This document shows, one piece after another, positions 1 to 9,099 of a stretch of DNA of 44,407 nt. The position numbers and the translations under genes were made by a program. Each line of letters begins with the position of its first letter. The stretch's first letter is position 1. Below the pieces are notes generated by a model. It was given only the letters and a program-made list of their open reading frames with translations, was not told the origin of the DNA and ran no database searches. The DNA comes from Candidatus Poseidonia sp. Its GTDB lineage: Archaea; Thermoplasmatota; Poseidoniia; Poseidoniales; Poseidoniaceae. The stretch covers positions 1 to 44,407 of the forward strand of contig JADHNB010000004.1 of the NCBI GenBank assembly GCA_016779705.1, given 5' to 3'.

Positions 1-490
1 GGACATCTGGCAAGGCTATACCGGCTCCAAGGCCATCATCAACGGTCAACTCAGACCACACGATCAAGTCTCGAACGATGTCCCAATTTTCAGGATAGCT
101 CTTGTGAAATGGGGGTGGAGGCAACATGCGTTGGAGAATGGAATTGCGACAATTATTGCAGTTCTTGCACAACTGAATCTTGTTGTTGACATCGTTGGTT
201 CCCCCAAGGGAACGCGGATGGATGTGCTCCGTGTTGTGGTTGGTCCCTTCAAAGACGACCCCACAGAGAGGGCAGTCGGCCCGGTGCTGAAGCAATTTCA
301 ACTGATTTGTTTGGCTGATGGCAGTGCCCTTCGCCGTTTTTTTCTTACCTTCAAGGAATAATTTAGCACGATCAATGGACGAAGCGTACCGAACATTGAG
401 GTCCATCTTTGCCTTCTCCGGGAGTTTTTTGACCCACAGCGGGTTAATCAACCATCGCCAGAAATTTGGAAGGAAACGATGCGAAAACAT
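1..490 (-). CDS. HNH endonuclease family protein (3' end truncated by window edge)
   Basis: Manual reverse-strand translation from ATG at 490: MFSHRFLPNFWRWLINPLWVKKLPEKAKMDLNVRYASSIDRAKLFLEGKKKTAKGTAISQTNQLKLLQHRADCPLCGVVFEGTNHNTEHIHPRSLGGTNDVNNKIQLCKNCNNCRNS... Has CPLC ... EHIHPRSLGGTNDVNNKIQLCKNCN, a classic HNH with two Cys pairs. No stop before position 1, so it is missing from the ORF track. Confidence 0.85.
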   Translation of the reverse strand, partial: MFSHRFLPNFWRWLINPLWVKKLPEKAKMDLNVRYASSIDRAKLFLEGKKKTAKGTAISQTNQLKLLQHRADCPLCGVVFEGTNHNTEHIHPRSLGGTNDVNNKIQLCKNCNNCRNSILQRMLPPPPFHKSYPENWDIVRDLIVWSELTVDDGLGAGIALPDV

Positions 491-522
491 TCCTTCAAAA
501 GGCAGTTGACGGACCTTCGGCC

Positions 523-3500
523 ATGAGCCGTCGCTACGACCGCCTTGCGGATTGGCTCTTGCCTCGCAAGCGGGGCGCTCACATCGCCGTGATGCTGCTC
601 ACGCTGCTGATGATTCCCGGCGCCATGACCGCGCTGCAGCCCATCGACATGGAATCCTACGAGATGGAGTCACCCGAACTTTCGGCCCAGACGCTGGTCA
701 ACGAGGAATTCCCCAATTCCGAAATCATTCTCGGCTTTCTCGTCTCCACCCGTGACCCCGTTTACGTACCCGAGGTGAACGACTGGACACCGGTTCCCCG
801 AATGGCGGACGGTTCGCCCGATTACGCCTCCCTTATCCCTCCATCCGAGATGCTGGAAGCCGGCGAGCCGTGGAGCGGCATTGACGCGCCCACGGGGGGT
901 ATCCTCAACCTCACCGTGCTTCAGGAACTGGACACCAAGCTGAATTTGGTGTTGGAACACCCGTTGGGACCGGCCCTCAAGCCGCTGGTGAACGACGTCA
1001 CGGGTCACCGCTCCAACGGTGCCATCTCCCTCTCCGACCACTTTCGGGGCTTCATGAACAACACCTCCATCCTCACCCAACCGGGCCTCACCCCGCTGGG
1101 CGTGGTGACCGACCCCCCGACCAACTGGACCGATTGCTTTCCCTTGGCCTGCTTGACCTTTGACGACCCCAACGTCACCCAAGCCCACATCGACATGGCG
1201 GCCGCCCGCATGGCCGAGGCTTCGGACAACAATTTCCTTCGATGGCTGTCGCTGGACCGTGGCTTCAAGGCCGACTACACGGCGTATCAAGACGGCCCGA
1301 TTTTCGGCCAACTCCAAGCAGACGGCTCGTGGGAAGGGGCGCTCTGGGGCAAAGGCCGCTGGACGGCCTCCTCCACCTGGCTGCTCGTGCAACTTGACCG
1401 CACGCAACTGGAGACGATGGGATGGGAAGTCGTGTGGAAGGACGCCCATCAAGAAAAGCAGGTTCAATTCACCGACGAAGGTTTCCGTGTGGGCGGCTAT
1501 CGTTTGGCGGACGGGCAACTCGTGCTCCATCCGCCCCAGTACACCGAAGCGCAATGCCTTGAACTTCAAGCCCAAGGCGAGGGGTGCGCCACCGAATGGA
1601 GTTACATGGACCTCGAGGGTCATCTTCGCAGCCACGACCGCACCACCGTCACGTTGCTCTTGGGCCAAGGCGTGAACGTGGAAGTGAACCGCGAACTGCA
1701 ATCCAGCGCCGGGCTCATCGCCTTGATGGGCTTGGCCATCGTCGTTTTGCTCTTCTTCAGCCTGCGCCGCTGGTCGGACGTCGTCATCGTGATGTTCGCG
1801 TTGGGCGCCGCGTTGCTTTGGATGCAAGGCCTCATCGGCCACTTCGCCAACCTCACGGGATGGTTGGGGTTGAGCCTCATCGCTCGGTCGCAATTTTCCA
1901 ACCTGCTGCCCATCCTCGTGCTGGCCCTGGGCATTGACGATTCCTTGCACGCGCTCCACCGCTACAAGGAGGAGCGCGCCAACGGCAAGTCCAGCCACGA
2001 AGCGGGCCACATCACGCTCGCTCGGGTCGGGCGAGCCATCACGCTGACCTCCATCACCACGATGGCGGCCTTCGCTGCCAACCTGTTCAGCGACATCGCT
2101 GCCTTGCGCTCCTTCGGCATCGAGGCGGCCTTGGGCATCTTGGCGGCGTTTTTGCTCACCGGTCTTTGGGCGCCGCTTCTGCGGGTCAGCGCCGACGATT
2201 GGCTGGACGCACGGGCGGCCAAACGCAACCACAAGGAGGTCAAATCGCTCGTGAACCCTGCGTGGTTGCGAAGCGTCACCCACGGCTCGGGTCAACGTCG
2301 CACCTCCACCGTCATCACCCTCATCGCCGTGTTGCTCACGGTGCCGGCCGCCGTTGGCATGGCCCAACTGGAAGGCGACTTCGCGGTGGAAGATTTTCTC
2401 GACGAGCGCTCCGATTTCGCCGTGGGCGTGGACGAATTGTCCAAGCGGTTTGCCGATGAGGGCGAGCCGGCCAACCTGCTCATCCTCGGGGACGTGCTGG
2501 ACCCGAGGGTGTTTGCGGCCATTGACACGTTCCGTCAGGACATGGACGCCTTGCCCGAAGGCGTGCCGGACAAGATCACTCGTCAGCCCGACGGCACCAT
2601 TGACATCCTGGCCTTGGACGAGATGGTCTTCGCGGCTCAGGGCAGTTTGGTGCTCGACAGCGCACCGTTTGAGGCGGCCGGTTGGCAGCCTGAGGTGGAC
2701 GGGTTTGGCATGAACTGCTCGTTGGCGGGCAACGGCCCGCTGGTCGATACCACGGACCGGGACTGTTTGGCCTTCTTTTACGGCTTCCTGTCCCTCAACG
2801 GCGTGCCCGGCGTCGGCCCGATTCCTGACATCCCCGCCAGCATCGTCCAGCTCTACATCATGCCCGAGGTGGACCTCGACCCGACCCGGCCGTGGTTGGA
2901 CGTGAACGGCGAGCCCGCCGCCTACGGCATGATGCAGATTCGGTTTGGCATGACGCAACCCGAGGACTTCCCCGGCATGCAAGGCGGCGTGGCCGAAGTG
3001 TGGCGCGATTTGGAGGTCTTCACCAACCTCTCCAGCGGCACCTACGAAGAACCGGGCGAAGAGGAAGCGGACAAACCCCTGACGTGGGTTATGCTGACGG
3101 GTCGACCCATCACCCGCTACACCGCTTCCACGGCCATGCAAGACGAAATGCAGTCCTCGCTGATTCTCGGCTCGCTGTTCGTCCTCGCCTCGCTGTCCAT
3201 CGGCTTCCGTTCGCCCAAGCAAGCGGTCGTCACCTTCGTGCCCATTCTGCTGGTCGTGATTTGGCTCTACGGCCTGATGTACGTGGCGGGCTCCTCGCTC
3301 AACATCGTCACGGTGACCATCGCCACCATTTCCCTTGGCGTCGGCATCGATTACTGCATTCACGTGACCGAACGGTACCGTGAGGGGCGGGAAAACGGGG
3401 AATCCCACAGCGACGCTTTGGCTGCGGTGGGCGGTGCGTGCGGCTTGGCCCTGCTCGGCTCGGCCACCTCCGACATCGCCGGTTTCCTCGTCATCGCCCT

Positions 3501-3666
3501 CTCGCCGATGGGGCTGTTCAGCAACTTTGGCATCTTCTCGGCCGCCATGATCGCCCTCTCCCTCGTCGCCAGTTTGGTGTTGACCACCGCCGCCCTTGGC
3601 CTCATCTCAAGCCACGAAGACCTGCCGCATCCCCCGACCTCCAGCCCAGCTGACGAGGAAGCCTGA
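523..3666 (+). CDS. MMPL/RND-superfamily membrane transporter
   Basis: ORF 466..3666. Internal start MSRRYDRLADWL at 523 preferred because 466 would run into the divergent HNH gene. Two large extracytoplasmic loops, two TM bundles with 'LALGIDDSLHALHRYKEE' and 'ISLGVGIDYCIHVTERYREG' typical of MMPL proteins. Confidence 0.85.
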   Translation: MSRRYDRLADWLLPRKRGAHIAVMLLTLLMIPGAMTALQPIDMESYEMESPELSAQTLVNEEFPNSEIILGFLVSTRDPVYVPEVNDWTPVPRMADGSPDYASLIPPSEMLEAGEPWSGIDAPTGGILNLTVLQELDTKLNLVLEHPLGPALKPLVNDVTGHRSNGAISLSDHFRGFMNNTSILTQPGLTPLGVVTDPPTNWTDCFPLACLTFDDPNVTQAHIDMAAARMAEASDNNFLRWLSLDRGFKADYTAYQDGPIFGQLQADGSWEGALWGKGRWTASSTWLLVQLDRTQLETMGWEVVWKDAHQEKQVQFTDEGFRVGGYRLADGQLVLHPPQYTEAQCLELQAQGEGCATEWSYMDLEGHLRSHDRTTVTLLLGQGVNVEVNRELQSSAGLIALMGLAIVVLLFFSLRRWSDVVIVMFALGAALLWMQGLIGHFANLTGWLGLSLIARSQFSNLLPILVLALGIDDSLHALHRYKEERANGKSSHEAGHITLARVGRAITLTSITTMAAFAANLFSDIAALRSFGIEAALGILAAFLLTGLWAPLLRVSADDWLDARAAKRNHKEVKSLVNPAWLRSVTHGSGQRRTSTVITLIAVLLTVPAAVGMAQLEGDFAVEDFLDERSDFAVGVDELSKRFADEGEPANLLILGDVLDPRVFAAIDTFRQDMDALPEGVPDKITRQPDGTIDILALDEMVFAAQGSLVLDSAPFEAAGWQPEVDGFGMNCSLAGNGPLVDTTDRDCLAFFYGFLSLNGVPGVGPIPDIPASIVQLYIMPEVDLDPTRPWLDVNGEPAAYGMMQIRFGMTQPEDFPGMQGGVAEVWRDLEVFTNLSSGTYEEPGEEEADKPLTWVMLTGRPITRYTASTAMQDEMQSSLILGSLFVLASLSIGFRSPKQAVVTFVPILLVVIWLYGLMYVAGSSLNIVTVTIATISLGVGIDYCIHVTERYREGRENGESHSDALAAVGGACGLALLGSATSDIAGFLVIALSPMGLFSNFGIFSAAMIALSLVASLVLTTAALGLISSHEDLPHPPTSSPADEEA

Positions 3667-3750
3667 GCGGCGACGTCATTCGTCCACCGCGGGTGAACCG
3701 GGCGCCGTTTCTTGGCCTTCGCTTCATTCAGGCGACGACCGTCGGGCTGC

Positions 3751-4503
3751 CTAGGACGGAATCAACAGCACATCGGTTGTGCGCGAGATGGACGTTTCGT
3801 CGATGGCCGACCCCTCCAAATCACAGAAGGTGTAGCCGATGGTTTTGAGTTCGTTGAAGACCGCCAATTCCTCGTCCCATTGGGGGTGAGAGGTTCCCCA
3901 GCCAACCTCGCACAAGATGACCGGGCGTTGGGGCCACGCCCTCAAGGAGTCCAGCATGCCACGAAGGACAAGGTATTCCGAGCCTTCGACGTCGATTTTG
4001 ATGAAGGTCGGGACGGCCTCCGGTTTGCAAGTTTCGAAATGTTTGAGTTGGATGCGAACACGTTCCATGTCGTCCGAGGCCTTCGATTGGATGATGGTGT
4101 TCCAGCCGAGGTTGCCGTTGCTGGCCACGAAAATATCGACCTCAGCGTCGCTATCGCTCAATCCATAGTTGAACACGTGGGCGTCGTAGGAAACGTCGCG
4201 AAACGTTTCCTCACAGAGGCTGGCGAGATGAGGAAGCGGTTCAAACAAGTACATTGACCCTTTGAAACCGATTTTCTCAGCCAGCAAACGAGAGAAGAAC
4301 CCCACGTTTGCACCGATATCGAACACCACCGCATCCTGGTTCACGTAGGGTGTCACGGCCGAAATCAACGCCTCGTAACTCTCCTTCCGAAGTTCGTACC
4401 ACTTCATGGCTTCCTGGTGGGAGACGGACATCGCCGACCGTCGTTTTTCCATGAAGAGGGCCAAGCGATGCTTGAAACGGGTGAAGACGGTGCCTTTGCC
4501 CAA
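3751..4503 (-). CDS. FkbM family SAM-dependent methyltransferase
   Basis: VVFDIGANVGFFSRLLAEKIGFKGSMYLFEPLPHLASLCEE ... PTFIKIDVEGSEYLVLRGM: FkbM motifs. Confidence 0.88.
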   Translation of the reverse strand: MGKGTVFTRFKHRLALFMEKRRSAMSVSHQEAMKWYELRKESYEALISAVTPYVNQDAVVFDIGANVGFFSRLLAEKIGFKGSMYLFEPLPHLASLCEETFRDVSYDAHVFNYGLSDSDAEVDIFVASNGNLGWNTIIQSKASDDMERVRIQLKHFETCKPEAVPTFIKIDVEGSEYLVLRGMLDSLRAWPQRPVILCEVGWGTSHPQWDEELAVFNELKTIGYTFCDLEGSAIDETSISRTTDVLLIPS

Positions 4504-4643
4504 AAAATTCCACCCACCCGTTCCTCGGAACGCCCCCTTTTATTGATTCCGACGCACCGAGTGAAGGCCCCGTCGGTCCAATGGCGCATGACGAAACCGC
4601 TGTTGGCGTAAGCATCATACCTTTCCCAATTCAAGGCCCATCC

Positions 4644-5639
4644 ATGTCCGCCGCCCAAGACTATTACCAGCAGGTCCTCGCGATGGGTCACACGCCCGAA
4701 CATGCACTGGCTTACACCCGTCAGCATTACCCCGATTTCGTCCCCGGTGTTTCCGCACCCGTCGCCGCGCCGGCGCCCACGCCGATGTCCCAACAACCCG
4801 TTCCCGCCGTTCAACCGGCGGCCCAAGCGCCGATTCAAGCGACTCCCGCCCCGATGATGGGCGCCAGTTCTGCGGTAAGCGCCCCCATGGCGGCGCCCAG
4901 CGCCTACGCCCCGATGGGCGTCCCGGTCCCCGCCAGCGGACCCTCGACCATGGTGTGGGCTGCGGTGGGGTGCATCGTGGTCGCGCTGCTGCTGTCCATC
5001 ATCGGCCAGTTCAGTCATTCGTGGATCGTCAACAACGAAGATGAAGGGTTCACCACAGGACTCAACACCGTTCGGATCGATTGTTCATTTGAGGATACAG
5101 AGGTTGATGTGGAAACATGCAAATCGTTTGCGTATGCGTTCCTTTCAGATGACTATGAAACGGCCAGCCAAGAGGACACCTCCGATGCTGATGTGATTCA
5201 AGTCGGAAGATACACCGAGTATTGTGACAACACCTATACGTTCACGGTTCAACTGATTGAAGCGTTCACGACGGATGCGGAGGAGCGCCAATCCGATATG
5301 GCCAATGCATCTGACGCCCGAGACACCTGCCTTGAAACGCCTGCAGCCGGCTCAACCGGCGGCATGGTGCTGTGGGTCGGCTCGCTCGCCGGCCTGCTGG
5401 GTGCCGTGATGTTGGGCGCCGGGGCAACCGGTCGCGCCCTGCCCGCCAACCTTGAGAAGCACGGTCACTGGACGGCCATCGCCGCTGGGGCCCTGATGCT
5501 GCTCGCCGTGCTCGTGTGGTGGGTCTTGTTGCCCGATACGGAACTCGACACCAGCGCCGGCATGGGCGTGTGGATGACGGTGCTGGGCGGCCTTGCCGGC
5601 ATCGCCGCCGGCGTGATGACCCTGCTCGACCAAAAGTGA
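4644..5639 (+). CDS. Multi-pass membrane protein with Pro/Ala-rich linker
   Basis: MSAAQDYYQQVLAMGHTPEHALAYTRQHYPDF followed by a Pro/Ala linker and about 4 hydrophobic segments; no named family recognised. Confidence 0.7.
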   Translation: MSAAQDYYQQVLAMGHTPEHALAYTRQHYPDFVPGVSAPVAAPAPTPMSQQPVPAVQPAAQAPIQATPAPMMGASSAVSAPMAAPSAYAPMGVPVPASGPSTMVWAAVGCIVVALLLSIIGQFSHSWIVNNEDEGFTTGLNTVRIDCSFEDTEVDVETCKSFAYAFLSDDYETASQEDTSDADVIQVGRYTEYCDNTYTFTVQLIEAFTTDAEERQSDMANASDARDTCLETPAAGSTGGMVLWVGSLAGLLGAVMLGAGATGRALPANLEKHGHWTAIAAGALMLLAVLVWWVLLPDTELDTSAGMGVWMTVLGGLAGIAAGVMTLLDQK

Positions 5640-5730
5640 GCGGCGTTTTCGCATCGGTGGCTTCATCAAGGGTTGCGTCAGCGGAAGGGTTGCTGTCCCC
5701 GGGGTTGGCCCCAGGAGAGTGGTGAGGACG

Positions 5731-7464
5731 ATGACCGAAAACGAGGCGAAGCGACCTGACGACGAGGACGAAGACGACGACTGGATGAAGTACGCCACCG
5801 CCAGTTTCGGCGAGACGGATTATTCCCTCTGGGACGACGTTGAGCCCGTTGAAGAGGACGAAGCCCATGCGGCGGAAGTGGCCATGCAGTTGGGCACCCA
5901 CGTCGAGGAAATTCCTCGCGCCCCCTCCGCGGCCGGTCACAAACATCTGGTTCGCGAGGGCACCTGCGACGCCTGTTTGGGTCGCGTCGGTGGCAAGCGT
6001 ATCTACGGCCAATCCTTCGAAGACGCCGGGGCTGGTGTTCGGGCCAGCGTGGTGGAGCAAGACCAGCACATGGCCAACGCTCGCAAGGCGGCCCCGCTGT
6101 GTCCGTTTTGCGAAAACTTGTTTGAAGAAGTCGACCTGTTGGCCGATATCATTCACGACGCCGTTGGACCCTATGACCTCACTCGGCTCCAGTTGGGCGC
6201 TCGATTTCCGAAGGACCAAACGGACACGGAGGAAGACCTTCGAAAGCGCTTGGGCGCTGGCGGTTCTGAACCCTTGAAATCGGCCCTCGTCGACCAGATT
6301 GGCGCCCGACTCAAGGACCGTTTGGACGGGGTCGCGATGGTTAACGACAAGCCCGACATTCTGGCGCTCATCGACGTGTTAACGCTCACCGTTGAATTGG
6401 ACGTGCGAGCGGTCTACGTGTACGGGCGCTACCGAAAATTGGAGCGCGGCATTCCCCAGACCCGTTGGCCTTGCCGAGCCTGCAAAGGACGCGGGTGCGA
6501 GCGCTGCGACCAAACGGGGCTGCAATACAAACGCAGCGTCCAAGACCTCGTGGGCAACCCGATGTTGGCGATCTTTGAGGGGACCGAGCACGCCTTCCAC
6601 GGCATGGGTCGTGAGGACATCGACGTTCGGTGTCTGGGACGGGGTCGTCCCTTCGTGTTGGAAATCAAGGAGCCAAAAAAGCGGGCGTTCAACGCCGAGA
6701 AGTTAGCGGAAATCATCAACGAAGCCGCCAACGGCTCGGTGGAGGTGTCGTCCATCCGCCCTTCGAGCCGAAGCGAAGTGGTGCGCATCAAGGACACGCC
6801 CGCCGAGAAATCCTACACGATTCGTTTCACCATTGAGCCGATGAGCGAAGCCGAATACGCCGTGCTCACCGCCCCGGTGGACATGACGAAGGAGGACGTG
6901 CAGGAACGCAGCAAGAAGCGACGGCGACAGCGTCGCGGCGACAAGGATGAGGACCGAACCAAGCCGCTGGCCACGCCCATCGACGTGCCCGCCACCGGTC
7001 CTAGCGAAGCGGAACTCAAGAGCATGAAGAAACCCGAATTGGTGGCCCTTTGCGAGACCCACGGGCTTGCCAAGACGGGGACGAAGGACGAATTGATTCA
7101 ACGCATCGTGGAAGCCTTGCCCCCTGCTCCGGCGATGTTGGACCTGCCCGACGACGAGACCATCCTCAAGGTCATCGAGGGCTTGAACGGCATCAAGCTG
7201 GCCCAGCGCACGCCCGACCGGGTGGCGCACCGTCGCTCCGACCTCATCCGTAAGCGGACCGTGTTTGAAGCCCACACGCCCTTCATCGAAATCAACGAGG
7301 ACGGGCAGCGGGAAATCGAATTCACCCTGCGTTGCGAATCGGGGACCTACGTCAAAGAAACGGTGCACGGCGACAACGGCCGCACCCAACCTTGCGTGGC
7401 AGCGCTCATCAAAGCCAAGTGCAACGTCCTCTGGTTGGACGTGGGTGACATCCACGCCGATTGA
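5731..7464 (+). CDS. pus10: tRNA pseudouridine synthase Pus10, with SAP-like insertion
   Basis: CDACLGRV...CPFCENLF, WPCRACKGRGCERCDQTGLQYKRSVQDLVG, EHAFHGMGREDIDVRCLGRGRPFVLEI, C-terminal GTYVKETVHGDNGRTQP: archaeal Pus10 motifs. Confidence 0.92.
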   Translation: MTENEAKRPDDEDEDDDWMKYATASFGETDYSLWDDVEPVEEDEAHAAEVAMQLGTHVEEIPRAPSAAGHKHLVREGTCDACLGRVGGKRIYGQSFEDAGAGVRASVVEQDQHMANARKAAPLCPFCENLFEEVDLLADIIHDAVGPYDLTRLQLGARFPKDQTDTEEDLRKRLGAGGSEPLKSALVDQIGARLKDRLDGVAMVNDKPDILALIDVLTLTVELDVRAVYVYGRYRKLERGIPQTRWPCRACKGRGCERCDQTGLQYKRSVQDLVGNPMLAIFEGTEHAFHGMGREDIDVRCLGRGRPFVLEIKEPKKRAFNAEKLAEIINEAANGSVEVSSIRPSSRSEVVRIKDTPAEKSYTIRFTIEPMSEAEYAVLTAPVDMTKEDVQERSKKRRRQRRGDKDEDRTKPLATPIDVPATGPSEAELKSMKKPELVALCETHGLAKTGTKDELIQRIVEALPPAPAMLDLPDDETILKVIEGLNGIKLAQRTPDRVAHRRSDLIRKRTVFEAHTPFIEINEDGQREIEFTLRCESGTYVKETVHGDNGRTQPCVAALIKAKCNVLWLDVGDIHAD

Positions 7465-7479
7465 CGCCCTGAAAGGGCG
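7465..7479. terminator. Short perfect hairpin immediately after the pus10 stop (CGCCCT-GAA-AGGGCG)
   Basis: 6-bp perfect inverted repeat with 3-nt loop directly following TGA (7462-7464); function not established. Confidence 0.35.
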
Positions 7480-7497
7480 GTGGGTCATCGTCGCGGT

Positions 7498-7507
7498 GCT
7501 TATATGG
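7498..7507 (+). promoter_or_regulatory. TATA-like element upstream of rpl21e-rpoF cluster
   Basis: GCTTATATGG in the pus10/rpl21e intergenic region, about 70 nt upstream of the start codon; AAAGGAGG Shine-Dalgarno-like at 7561. Confidence 0.4.
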
Positions 7508-7576
7508 GGATGGTCAGTCGGCGAGTTGCTCCGAAGAGGCGCTTGCGCTGAATTGGGGAAAAAGGAGGCGAACCAA

Positions 7577-7867
7577 ATGAAGCGCTCAAAGGGTCAGCGA
7601 ATGGGCACCCGAAGCATTTTGCGACGACGGAAGACCGAACGAAGCCGTTTGAACATCCGCCGCGTCATGCACGAGTACGAAGAAGGCGACCGCGTGGCCA
7701 TCGTGTTGGACGGTGGCCAACAGGCCGGTATGCCTCACCGCCGCTTCCACGGCCGAACGGGTTTCATCCAGAAGCGCCAAGGCGTCGCTTGGATCGTTGC
7801 GGTTAAAGACGGTAACATGCAGAAGACCGTGATCGCTCGCCCCGAGCACCTCCGCCCACTCGAATGA
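7577..7867 (+). CDS. rpl21e: 50S ribosomal protein L21e
   Basis: MKRSKGQRMGTRSILRRRKTERSRLNIRRVMHEYEEGDRVAIVLDGGQQAGMPHRRFHGRTGFI: L21e; real start at 7577 within ORF 7265..7867. Confidence 0.95.
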   Translation: MKRSKGQRMGTRSILRRRKTERSRLNIRRVMHEYEEGDRVAIVLDGGQQAGMPHRRFHGRTGFIQKRQGVAWIVAVKDGNMQKTVIARPEHLRPLE

Positions 7868-7877
7868 GGGATTCACC

Positions 7878-8231
7878 ATGACCGAAGAAGAGAGATTCCT
7901 GGACTTTGCCACCGTTCGCGAGATGCTGTACGACGCTCAAGACCGTCGAGGCTCCCTGAAGTACGAGCAGAAGTGGGCCCTCCAGCACGCTGAATGGGCC
8001 GCCAGCGAGGCTCGCAACGGTATCAAGACCGACCCCGCCGTGTTCGAAGAACTCCGCACCAAACTCTTGGGCGTTGAGACCTGCGCCAAGCACCCCGACC
8101 TCGCCGCCAAGCTGGCCGAATTGATGCCCGCCGCACCCGAGGATGTTCGTGCCGTGTTTGGCTCCAAGCGCATCAAGATTGAGGACAGCGAAATCAACGC
8201 TGTGCTTGACATCGTGCGTCAAGTCATCTGA
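7878..8231 (+). CDS. rpoF: RNA polymerase Rpb4/RpoF subunit
   Basis: Size, sequence pattern (FATVREMLYDAQDRRGSLKYEQKWALQHAEWAA..., C-terminal DIVRQVI) and conserved position between rpl21e and DUF655. Confidence 0.85.
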   Translation: MTEEERFLDFATVREMLYDAQDRRGSLKYEQKWALQHAEWAASEARNGIKTDPAVFEELRTKLLGVETCAKHPDLAAKLAELMPAAPEDVRAVFGSKRIKIEDSEINAVLDIVRQVI

Positions 8232-8265
8232 TGCGGTTTTCCGCACCCACCCACGGTGATGAAGC

Positions 8266-9099
8266 ATGACAGAACGGCGAAGGCGCTCCATCAAGGCTCC
8301 AAGCGGACCTCGTAAGAAGGAAGGGCTCGACCCGTCCAAGTTCAGAATGAACCCCCCTCCCATGGGCCGCACCGAAGTGCCCAAGCCCAAACCGAAACCC
8401 GAGCCGAACCAACCGCAGCAAAACCGAACGGACAGACAACCGTCCTCCGGTCGGCCGCAAGGTGGACGAGGGCAGGGCCGCGGAGGACGTGGCCAAGCCG
8501 GTCGGGGCCGACCACAAGGCGGGCGCCGAGACCAGCCTCGCCGAGAGCGCCCGGAGCAACTCAAGGGCGAAAACTGGGCCCGCGTCTTTGAGCACGACAC
8601 CACCACCGGCGTGGTCACCGCCCTCACCGAGAAGGGCATGAAGTGCTGCCGCTTGCACGTCAAGAGCAAGGAGATGCTTCCGCTCAACCACCGCCTCTAC
8701 ATCGGCACGGACGCCGCCCGCCGCCAAGAGGTGAAGGCGATTTTGGGCATGGCCCATTTCGACAAGATGTCCAACATGGCTCGTCACGATTTGCCCGTGA
8801 TGATCGAGCAATTCATTGAGGAGCACGGCCAATATTTTGTGGACGAATTTTACAACAAGGCCGGCCCCATTTCGTTGAAACAACATTCCTTTGAGTTGTT
8901 GCCCGACGTCGGCCCGGTGAAGGCTCGCAACATGGTCAAGGCTCGTGAAGACGTGGGCGTGTTCGCTTCGATGGCCGAACTCAACGCCCTCGCCAAAATC
9001 AAGGGCGCTGAACTCTTGGCCATGCGTTTTGTTGAAGAAATTCAAGACGTCAACCTTCAACCTCGCCTGATCGATTTCCTGCTTCCGGTGACCGCATGA
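8266..9099 (+). CDS. DUF655 (HhH-containing RNA-binding-like) protein with RGG/RG-rich N-terminal extension
   Basis: WARVFEHDTTTGVVTALTEKGMKCCRLHVKSKEMLPLNHRLYIG...HSFELLPDVGPVKARNMVKAR; position upstream of rsmA with ATGA overlap. Confidence 0.88.
   Translation: MTERRRRSIKAPSGPRKKEGLDPSKFRMNPPPMGRTEVPKPKPKPEPNQPQQNRTDRQPSSGRPQGGRGQGRGGRGQAGRGRPQGGRRDQPRRERPEQLKGENWARVFEHDTTTGVVTALTEKGMKCCRLHVKSKEMLPLNHRLYIGTDAARRQEVKAILGMAHFDKMSNMARHDLPVMIEQFIEEHGQYFVDEFYNKAGPISLKQHSFELLPDVGPVKARNMVKAREDVGVFASMAELNALAKIKGAELLAMRFVEEIQDVNLQPRLIDFLLPVTA

Noticed and set aside
670-3408. 912-aa minus-strand ORF
   Set aside because: Antisense shadow of the MMPL gene; His/Arg/Gly-biased composition without domain motifs, produced by high GC and codon bias.
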